Positions 1 to 5,175 of a DNA stretch of 5,175 nt are shown here, piece by piece (the stretch's first letter is position 1; every line of letters starts with the position of its first letter). The translations under genes and the position numbers were made by a program. The DNA comes from Bacillota bacterium (GTDB lineage Bacteria; Bacillota; Clostridia; Oscillospirales; Ruminococcaceae): positions 1 through 5,175 of the forward strand of contig JAEXAZ010000041.1 in the NCBI GenBank assembly GCA_023394255.1, written 5' to 3'. Below the pieces are notes generated by a model. That model had not been told where the DNA came from. It ran no database searches and was given only the letters and a program-made list of their open reading frames with translations.

Positions 1-252
1 CGGCTTATTCAGGTGCCTCCGCCCTACGCGCGGGTGCTCTCCTTCAACCGTCGGGGGATGGAGCTGCTGTCGGATATCGGCGCTTCCGGGGAAATACCCG
101 TTTCCCATTCGCTCGCCAAACTGGAACAGCTCGGCGGGACATGCGGGGAGTTTGCCCGGTTTGAGGCAAAATCCTCCGATCTGTACGTGCTGGGCCTGCC
201 GGCTGTGCAGCCCTGCGGAAGCGACTACCGGCAAAAGATCACGATTCGTTAA
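1..252 (+). CDS. tmcAL: tRNA(Met) cytidine acetate ligase TmcAL (YlbM family), C-terminal fragment
   Basis: This is the last 83 codons of a gene that begins left of the window; the reading frame is open from base 1 and stops at TAA 250-252. The family uses ATP and acetate to acetylate the wobble cytidine (ac4C34) of elongator tRNA(Met) in the cytoplasm. The fragment matches the family C-terminus as I know it: a PPYARVLSFNRRGMELL segment at fragment residues 7-23, then a short segment resembling 'IPI..S.AKL', then KSSDLYVLGL and a final DYRQKITIR tail, where family members typically have 'ATDIYSL...' and '..DY..SPI'. The N-terminal nucleotidyltransferase-like catalytic domain is outside the window, so activity cannot be judged. 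A GTG at 13-15 is an internal valine, not a start. The identification is by recall of the family and not by a search. Confidence 0.82.
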   Translation, partial: RLIQVPPPYARVLSFNRRGMELLSDIGASGEIPVSHSLAKLEQLGGTCGEFARFEAKSSDLYVLGLPAVQPCGSDYRQKITIR

Positions 253-278
253 ATCGTAAACTTATTGCATAAAAATCA

Positions 279-317
279 TTTAACCATATTGATTTTTTTA
301 GTATAATGTGCTATTAT
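279..317 (+). promoter_or_regulatory. Overlapping sigma-A-type promoter candidates for the phosphoribosyltransferase gene
   Basis: The gap 253-370 is much more AT-rich than the flanking genes and holds two overlapping promoter-like pairs. One is TTGATT (289-294), 17 bases, then TATTAT (312-317), with an extended -10 TG at 309-310. The other has a perfect -10, TATAAT (302-307), with a poor -35, TTTAAC (279-284), also 17 bases away. Transcripts would begin near 314 or 324, giving a leader of about 45-60 bases. No intrinsic terminator is visible between tmcAL and this site, so some read-through from tmcAL is possible. Confidence 0.55.
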
Positions 318-358
318 TTGATCAGGAGGAATGTCTCACAGCTTGTGATGCAAAGAAC

Positions 359-363
359 GGAGG
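359..363 (+). promoter_or_regulatory. Ribosome binding site GGAGG that decides the start at 371
   Basis: GGAGG lies seven bases ahead of the ATG at 371-373. The same frame is open upstream to a GTG at 308, but that GTG overlaps the TATAAT box, has no ribosome binding site, and would add 21 residues that do not look like the family. The ATG at 371 is therefore preferred. Confidence 0.8.
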
Positions 364-370
364 TATTCAT

Positions 371-1012
371 ATGGCAGGTAATTCCATCACCATCGCGTCG
401 CCTCTGAATCCGGTGCTGTCCATTACCGCGATTCCCGGGCATTTTGTAACCAGCCACTCCCACATCAATTATTACATTGATATCACCGAAATGAAACACA
501 GCCATATGCTGGCGCGGGAAGCCGGCATGACCCTGGCGGACAATTTCGCCTATGAGAAGGTCGTGGACACCGTTGTCTGCATGGACGGCAGCGAGATCAT
601 CGGGGCGTTCCTCGCGCAGAAACTATCCAAAAACGACATGATTTCCATGAACAGCAGGAAAAATATTTTTGTCATCACACCCGAATTCAATACCAACGGG
701 CAGATGATCTTCCGGGAAAATCTGGAGACCATGATCCGCGGCAAAAAAGTGCTGCTGCTGATCGCTTCGGTGACAACCGGCAAGACCATTCACCGCGTGC
801 TTGAATGCATCCAGTATTACAGAGGGGAAGTGCAGGGCATCGCGGCGGTTTTCAGCGCGAAGGAGGAGCAGGAAGGCATCCGCATCCACCGGCTCTTTTC
901 CTGGCAGGATATTCCCGACTACGAAACCCACTCCTACCGGGACTGCCCCCAGTGCCGCCAGGGAATCCCCATTGACGCGCTGGCCAACAGTTTTGGGTTT
1001 TCCCGGATTTAA
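371..1012 (+). CDS. Orotate phosphoribosyltransferase-like protein with atypical PRPP loop
   Basis: A 213-residue, probably cytoplasmic protein with no signal peptide or membrane segment. It resembles the type I phosphoribosyltransferase fold of PyrE and belongs to a clostridial family usually annotated as orotate phosphoribosyltransferase. Seen in order: an OPRT-like N-terminus with GHF (residues 23-25) running into NYYIDIT (33-39); a segment VDTVVCMDGSEIIGAFL (65-81) where OPRTs have their 'VVG...GG' strand-loop; the PRPP-loop region VLLLIASVTTGKT (127-139); and a C-terminal CPQC pair (Cys192, Cys195). In canonical members the TTG is preceded by an acidic pair (DD or ED) that binds the PRPP ribose; here those positions read Ile131-Ala132. 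It may therefore be an enzyme with altered substrate or a PRPP- or nucleotide-sensing protein. It is convergent with carAB, which is compatible with a pyrimidine role but does not prove one. I do not assign pyrE. The fold is fairly sure; the function is not. Confidence 0.75.
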   Translation: MAGNSITIASPLNPVLSITAIPGHFVTSHSHINYYIDITEMKHSHMLAREAGMTLADNFAYEKVVDTVVCMDGSEIIGAFLAQKLSKNDMISMNSRKNIFVITPEFNTNGQMIFRENLETMIRGKKVLLLIASVTTGKTIHRVLECIQYYRGEVQGIAAVFSAKEEQEGIRIHRLFSWQDIPDYETHSYRDCPQCRQGIPIDALANSFGFSRI

Positions 1013-1026
1013 CCAATCATAACAGC

Positions 1027-1059
1027 ATGCCCGCGGCAGAAGCCGCGGGCATTTCTTTT
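1027..1059 (+). terminator. Rho-independent terminator between convergent genes
   Basis: A perfect 11-base-pair stem (1027-1037 with 1042-1052), very GC-rich, closes an AGAA loop (1038-1041) and is followed by TTTCTTTT (1052-1059). It starts 14 bases after the phosphoribosyltransferase stop codon. On the minus strand the same hairpin begins nine bases after the carB stop, but the bases beyond it (GCTGTTATGATTGG) are only moderately T-rich. It is thus a strong terminator for the plus strand and a possible weaker one for carAB. Confidence 0.88.
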
Positions 1060-1061
1060 CG

Positions 1062-4000
1062 TCAGATCCCCATGATATTGACCAGTTCCACATCATCAAT
1101 TGTTTTCTTCATCAGAAGGACATTTGCAAGCGCGTTCGCCGTATCCAGCGAGGTAAGGCACGGGATGGAAAGCTCCACCGCTTTCCGGCGCATCTGCACC
1201 GAATGGCGGATCGGCAGCCTGCCTTTGGCGGAGGTGGAGATGATATAATCCAGCTTTCCGCTTTCCACCAGATCCATCAGGTGCGGATGATCCTTATCCA
1301 TCTTGCGCACCATATTGGCAGCGATCATATGCCGGTTGAGCAATGACGCGCACCCGGGCGTCGCGTAAATCGTAAAGCCCAGCTTTTCGAACTTCTCCGC
1401 GACATCCAGCATCTCCAGCTGGTCGGAATCCTTGACGGTAATCAGCACGTTGCCGCCCTCCTTCCGGCTGAGCTTATAGCCGGCCGCAGTCAGGCCCTTG
1501 AGCAGGGCTTCCCCGAAGGTTTTGGCAATCCCCAGCACTTCGCCGGTGGACTTCATTTCTGGCCCAAGCGCGGTATCGACATCGTGCAGCTTTTCAAAGC
1601 TGAATACCGGCACCTTCACCGCGACATAATCGCCCTCCGGGTACAGCCCGGAGCCGTAGCCCATGTCGCAGAGCTTATGGCCCAGCATCAGCTTGGTTGC
1701 GATATCCACCATCGGCACGCCGGTGACCTTGCTGATATAGGGAACCGTGCGGGAGGAACGCGGGTTGACTTCGATCACATAGACCTGGTTATCGTACACC
1801 ACGTACTGGATATTTACCAGCCCGACTACCTTCAGCGCACGGGAAAGGCGCCCGGTATAATCGATCAGAGTTGCCTTGATGCGCTGGGAAAGGGTCTGCG
1901 CGGGATAGACGGAGATGGAGTCCCCGGAATGGACGCCGGCGCGCTCAATGTGCTCCATAATGCCGGGAATCAGATAATCCTGCCCGTCGCAGATCGCGTC
2001 GACCTCGATTTCCTTGCCCATCATGTATTTATCGATCAGCACGGGATTTTCAATGTTGTGGGTCAGGATGATTCCCATATATTCGGTTACATCCGCGTCG
2101 GAATAGGCGATAATCATGTTCTGCCCGCCCAGCACATAGGAAGGGCGCAGCAGCACCGGATAGCCCAGCTGGTTGGCGGCCGCGACCGCTTGTTCGCTGT
2201 TCATGACCGTATGCCCGGCGGGGCGGGGAATCCCGCATTTTTCCAGAACCTGGTCGAACCGCTCCCGGTCTTCGGCGGCGTCGACGCTGTCGGCACAGGT
2301 TCCCAGAATCCGCACGCCCTTTTCCTGCAAATGACGGGTCAGCTTGATGGCGGTCTGCCCGCCGAACTGCACCACAACCCCCCACGGTTTTTCCGTTTCC
2401 AGAATGCTGTCCACGTCTTCGGGCGTCAGCGGGTCGAAATAGAGCCGGTCGGAGGTGTCGAAGTCGGTGGAGACGGTTTCCGGGTTGTTGTTGGCGATGA
2501 TCGCTTCATAGCCCTCTTCCTTCAGCGCCCAGACACAGTGCACCGAGCAGTAGTCGAATTCGATGCCCTGCCCGATCCGGATAGGCCCGGAACCAATGAC
2601 CATGACCTTCTTCTTTCCGGTGGGGTGGCTCTCCAAGAATTCTTCCGCTTCATTTTCCTCGTCGAAGGTAGAATAAAAGTAGGGCGTTTCCGCGGCGAAC
2701 TCGGCGGCGCAGGTATCCACCATCTTAAACGAGGCGTATTTTTTCAGCTGTGCATCCACCTTGCAGCCGGAAAGCCGCTCGATAGTCTTGTCGAGGAACC
2801 CGTACTGCTTTGCGAGCAGGTATTTTTTCTGATCCAGCCTGCCGCCGGACAGATAATCTTCCAGTTCGGCCAGATTTTTGAGCTTATTGGTAAACCACCG
2901 GTCAATTTTTGTAATTTCGAAAATTGTATCGGGCGACACGCCGCGTTTGAGCGCTTCAAATACCACAAAAATGCGCTCGTCGTCGCAGTTGTGCAGCAAT
3001 TCCAGAATTTCATCGTCCGTTTTGTCTTTGAGCTTTTGATAGTCGAGCGTATCCAGCCCCAATTCAATCGACCGGACCGCCTTCATCATCGCCTGTTCAA
3101 ACGAAGTCCCGATTGCCATCACTTCGCCGGTCGCCTTCATCTGGGTGCCGAGCGTGCGCTTTCCGTATACGAATTTGTCAAACGGCCACTTGGGGAATTT
3201 GACCACAATATAGTCCAGCGCCGGTTCAAAGCAGGCATAGGTCTTGCCGGTGACGGCATTTTTGATTTCATCCAGCGTATAGCCGATCGCGATTTTCGCC
3301 GCGACCTTTGCAATCGGGTAGCCGGTTGCCTTGGAAGCCAGCGCGGAGGAGCGCGAGACACGCGGGTTGACTTCGATCACCGCGTATTCAAAACTGTCCG
3401 GTTTTAAGGCGAGCTGGCAGTTGCAGCCCCCCTCGACGCCGAGGCTCTGCACAATGTTGATCGAAGCGGTGCGCAGCATCTGGTATTCTTTATCCGCCAG
3501 CGTCACGGCCGGCGCGACAACGATGCTGTCCCCCGTATGGACGCCCACCGGGTCAAGATTTTCCATGGAACAGACGGTGATAATATTGCCTTTGCTGTCG
3601 CGGATGACTTCAAATTCAATCTCTTTCCAGCCGGAGATGCACTTTTCAATCAGCACCTGTGTGATCGGCGAAAGACGCAGGCCGTTGCGGGCAATTTCCC
3701 GCAGTTCGTGTTCGTCCTGCGCGATGCCGCCGCCGCTGCCGCCCAGTGTAAAGGCCGGGCGCACGATGACCGGATAGGAAATCTCCGCCGCGAATGCCGC
3801 GGCGCCCTCCACCGTCTCCACGACCTTGGACGGGATACACGGCTGCCCGATCGACTGCATGGTATCCTTAAAAATCTGCCGGTCCTCCGCCTTGTCGATG
3901 GTTTCAGGGTTCGCGCCAAGCAGTCTGACGTTGTGCTTTTTCAGAAATCCCTCTCTGGCAAGCTGCATGGAAAGGGTCAGGCCGGTCTGTCCGCCCAGCG

Positions 4001-4265
4001 TGGAAAGTACGCTGTCCGGCCTTTCTTTGAGGATCACGCGCTTCACGACATCCAGAGTCAGCGGTTCGATATAAATTTTATCCGCCATCGCCTTATCCGT
4101 CATGATCGTGGCGGGATTGGAGTTGATCAGGACGACTTCCAGACCTTCTTCGCGCAGCGCGCGGCATGCCTGCGTCCCGGCATAATCAAATTCGGCGGCC
4201 TGCCCGATGACAATCGGGCCGGAACCGATCACGAGCACTTTTTTAATATCCTTGCGCAGCGGCAT
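1062..4265 (-). CDS. carB: Carbamoyl-phosphate synthase large subunit (CarB/PyrAB)
   Basis: Complete, 1067 residues against 1073 in E. coli. With CarA it makes carbamoyl phosphate from bicarbonate, glutamine-derived ammonia and two ATP, for pyrimidine and arginine synthesis in the cytoplasm. The first ATP-grasp half (about 1-400) has GSGPIVIGQAAEFDYAG (14-30), STLGGQTG (88-95), Arg129, Arg169, Glu215, HTGDS (243-247) and VIEVNPRVSRSS (296-307). An oligomerisation region follows (about 400-550). The second half has GSGPIRIGQGIEFDY (558-572), NNNPETVSTDFDTSDRLYF (592-610), QFGGQT (633-638), Arg667, Arg707, HSGDS (779-783) and IEVNPRSSRT (831-840). The C-terminal MGS-like regulatory domain (about 935-1067) has several changes at positions matching the E. 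coli UMP site. All catalytic landmarks I looked for are present, so it should be active. The ATG lies one base after the carA stop, so the two are very probably co-transcribed and translationally coupled. Confidence 0.98.
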   Translation of the reverse strand: MPLRKDIKKVLVIGSGPIVIGQAAEFDYAGTQACRALREEGLEVVLINSNPATIMTDKAMADKIYIEPLTLDVVKRVILKERPDSVLSTLGGQTGLTLSMQLAREGFLKKHNVRLLGANPETIDKAEDRQIFKDTMQSIGQPCIPSKVVETVEGAAAFAAEISYPVIVRPAFTLGGSGGGIAQDEHELREIARNGLRLSPITQVLIEKCISGWKEIEFEVIRDSKGNIITVCSMENLDPVGVHTGDSIVVAPAVTLADKEYQMLRTASINIVQSLGVEGGCNCQLALKPDSFEYAVIEVNPRVSRSSALASKATGYPIAKVAAKIAIGYTLDEIKNAVTGKTYACFEPALDYIVVKFPKWPFDKFVYGKRTLGTQMKATGEVMAIGTSFEQAMMKAVRSIELGLDTLDYQKLKDKTDDEILELLHNCDDERIFVVFEALKRGVSPDTIFEITKIDRWFTNKLKNLAELEDYLSGGRLDQKKYLLAKQYGFLDKTIERLSGCKVDAQLKKYASFKMVDTCAAEFAAETPYFYSTFDEENEAEEFLESHPTGKKKVMVIGSGPIRIGQGIEFDYCSVHCVWALKEEGYEAIIANNNPETVSTDFDTSDRLYFDPLTPEDVDSILETEKPWGVVVQFGGQTAIKLTRHLQEKGVRILGTCADSVDAAEDRERFDQVLEKCGIPRPAGHTVMNSEQAVAAANQLGYPVLLRPSYVLGGQNMIIAYSDADVTEYMGIILTHNIENPVLIDKYMMGKEIEVDAICDGQDYLIPGIMEHIERAGVHSGDSISVYPAQTLSQRIKATLIDYTGRLSRALKVVGLVNIQYVVYDNQVYVIEVNPRSSRTVPYISKVTGVPMVDIATKLMLGHKLCDMGYGSGLYPEGDYVAVKVPVFSFEKLHDVDTALGPEMKSTGEVLGIAKTFGEALLKGLTAAGYKLSRKEGGNVLITVKDSDQLEMLDVAEKFEKLGFTIYATPGCASLLNRHMIAANMVRKMDKDHPHLMDLVESGKLDYIISTSAKGRLPIRHSVQMRRKAVELSIPCLTSLDTANALANVLLMKKTIDDVELVNIMGI
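1758..1778 (-). repeat. 21-base direct repeat in carB, copy in the second ATP-grasp half
   Basis: This stretch is identical over 21 bases to 3360-3380. On the minus strand, in frame, it encodes VIEVNPR (CarB residues 830-836), the metal- and ATP-binding motif of the carbamate-phosphorylating half. It reflects the ancient internal duplication of carB, with unusually complete codon identity at this motif. Confidence 0.85.
3360..3380 (-). repeat. 21-base direct repeat in carB, copy in the first ATP-grasp half
   Basis: Identical to 1758-1778 and in the same reading frame, this encodes VIEVNPR (CarB residues 296-302) of the bicarbonate-phosphorylating half. The copies lie 1602 bases apart (534 codons), which matches the spacing of the two homologous halves. 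Confidence 0.85.
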
Positions 4266-4266
4266 G

Positions 4267-5175
4267 TCAGTTCGCCCCCTTTTTGGATTTCATCAGTTCC
4301 ACAAACCGATCGAACAGGAACCCGGTATCCTGCGGGCCCGAGCATGCCTCCGGGTGGAACTGGACGGTGAAAATGTTCCCGCCTGTGTAAGCAACGCCCT
4401 CACAGCTTTTATCATTCGCGTTGATATGGCTGACATGCCCCGCTTCCTCCGGCAAAGTATCCCCCAGGACCTCGTAGCCGTGGTTCTGGCTGGTGACGTA
4501 AGTGCGTCCGGTGTCGAGATCGACCACCGGCTGGTTGCCGCCGCGGTGGCCGTATTTCAATTTGGCGGTTTTCGCGCCCTGCGACAGGGCCATCAGCTGA
4601 TGTCCCAGGCAGATTCCGAACACAGGCAGCCCCAGACCGGCGATCCCGCGAAGGTTGGCAATCAACTCCCCGTCCTCCGAGGGGTCCCCGGGGCCGTTGG
4701 AAAGCATAACGCCGTCATATCCGCCCGCCAGAATTTCTTCCGCGGCAGCGGTACAGGGCAATACGGTCACATTGCAGCCACGTGCCAGAAGCGACCTGCG
4801 GATGTTGCGCTTATAGCCGTAATCCATCAGCGCAACCTCAAACTGCGGGTTATCGCACGCGTATTTTTTCGCATCCGGAATGGAAACCGAACGGACGGCG
4901 TTCTGAATCGTATATGCGCCGAGCAACTCGAGTTTCCCGTTAAAATCCGCATAAACGTCGTCGGTTGTAATCATCCCGTTCATTACGCCGTGTTCACGGA
5001 TTTTTCTCGTAAGCGCGCGGGTGTCTATCCCATAAATGCCCACAATGCCCTGTTCTTTTAAAAACCAGTCCAGATCGTGCTCGCAGCGAAAATTGCTGGG
5101 CGCTTCGCACCATTCGCGCACAATATAGCCTTTTACATAGGATTTCGCCGACTCCCCATCAAAGCTGTTCACGCC
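4267..5175 (-). CDS. carA: Carbamoyl-phosphate synthase small subunit, glutaminase (CarA/PyrAA), N-terminus cut by window edge
   Basis: This is the C-terminal 302 residues of the glutamine-hydrolysing subunit; about 55-65 N-terminal residues lie beyond the right edge, judging from the usual 350-380. The frame stays open to the last base. A GTG at 5172-5170 is the internal valine of the family's 'GNYGVN' segment and not a start. The rest of the N-terminal domain follows, including VKGYIVREWCEAPSNFR (fragment residues 14-30) and GIDTRALTRKIREHG (49-63). The class I glutamine amidotransferase domain starts near residue 112, with SNGPGDP (159-165), the nucleophile elbow FGICLGHQ with Cys189, NHG (231-233) and FHPEA with His274 and Glu276, so the Cys-His-Glu triad is intact. 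It releases ammonia, which moves to CarB through the intersubunit tunnel. Promoter and any PyrR- or arginine-dependent control would be upstream, outside the window. Confidence 0.97.
   Translation of the reverse strand, partial: GVNSFDGESAKSYVKGYIVREWCEAPSNFRCEHDLDWFLKEQGIVGIYGIDTRALTRKIREHGVMNGMITTDDVYADFNGKLELLGAYTIQNAVRSVSIPDAKKYACDNPQFEVALMDYGYKRNIRRSLLARGCNVTVLPCTAAAEEILAGGYDGVMLSNGPGDPSEDGELIANLRGIAGLGLPVFGICLGHQLMALSQGAKTAKLKYGHRGGNQPVVDLDTGRTYVTSQNHGYEVLGDTLPEEAGHVSHINANDKSCEGVAYTGGNIFTVQFHPEACSGPQDTGFLFDRFVELMKSKKGAN
4275..4284 (-). promoter_or_regulatory. Ribosome binding site of carB inside the carA 3' end
   Basis: On the minus strand AAAAAGGGGG, within the last codons of carA, ends nine bases before the carB ATG (4265-4263). 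The gene junction reads TGA-C-ATG. It supports this carB start and coupling of carB translation to carA. The purine run doubles as the Lys-Lys-Gly codons near the CarA C-terminus. Confidence 0.65.

Noticed and set aside
241..257. ACGATT/AATCGT inverted repeat at the tmcAL stop codon as a terminator
   Set aside because: The stem is only six mostly weak base pairs and is not followed by a T run, so it is unlikely to terminate transcription.
308..370. N-terminal extension of the OPRT-like protein starting at GTG 308
   Set aside because: The GTG overlaps the TATAAT box and lacks a ribosome binding site, whereas ATG 371 has GGAGG at ideal spacing.
253..370. Riboswitch or T-box in the gap ahead of the OPRT-like gene
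   Set aside because: The leader after the promoter is only about 45-60 bases, with no conserved core or terminator/antiterminator pair visible.
623..1099. A 158-codon minus-strand frame overlapping the OPRT-like gene and the terminator
   Set aside because: It runs through the strong terminator hairpin and the carB 3' end and shows no family features; it is a shadow frame.
1584..3407. A 607-codon open frame on the plus strand, antisense to carB
   Set aside because: It is an antisense shadow of a GC-rich gene: the protein resembles no family I know, is rich in His, Asp and Gly in a manner typical of reverse-frame translation, and has no ribosome binding site. The minus strand here codes for an unmistakable CarB.
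3537..5061. Long plus-strand open frames (3537-4370 and 4207-5061) opposite the carB start and carA
   Set aside because: Both overlap well-conserved CarB and CarA coding sequence on the other strand and encode no recognisable motifs.

Overview
The window looks like chromosomal housekeeping DNA from a moderately GC-rich Clostridia-type Firmicute, most plausibly an Oscillospirales/Ruminococcaceae-like gut anaerobe. This rests on three things: the style of the proteins (a TmcAL/YlbM C-terminus, clostridial-type CarA and CarB), AGGAGG-type ribosome binding sites, and an AT-rich promoter gap between GC-rich genes. The assignment is by eye and is an inference.

Layout. Positions 1-252 (+) hold the 3' end of a gene for tRNA(Met) cytidine acetate ligase (TmcAL/YlbM). 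A 118-base AT-rich gap (253-370) carries two overlapping promoter candidates. Positions 371-1012 (+) encode a 213-residue orotate-phosphoribosyltransferase-like protein whose PRPP loop lacks the usual acidic pair. A strong hairpin followed by a T-rich run (1027-1059) ends that gene and sits tail-to-tail with carB. From 1062 to the right edge the minus strand carries a carA-carB operon: carB (1062-4265, complete, 1067 residues) and carA (4267-5175, with its N-terminus beyond the right edge). One base separates the two genes.

How the genes work together. CarA hydrolyses glutamine and passes ammonia to CarB, which uses two ATP and bicarbonate to make carbamoyl phosphate for pyrimidines and arginine. 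The convergent phosphoribosyltransferase resembles the pyrimidine enzyme PyrE, so a link to pyrimidine metabolism is tempting, but its altered active-site loop makes orotate transferase activity doubtful. TmcAL acts in tRNA modification and shows no obvious link to the rest.

I see no mobile element, CRISPR array, RNA gene or clearly undescribed multi-gene system. The best lead is the atypical phosphoribosyltransferase; the next is the set of substitutions in the CarB allosteric domain.
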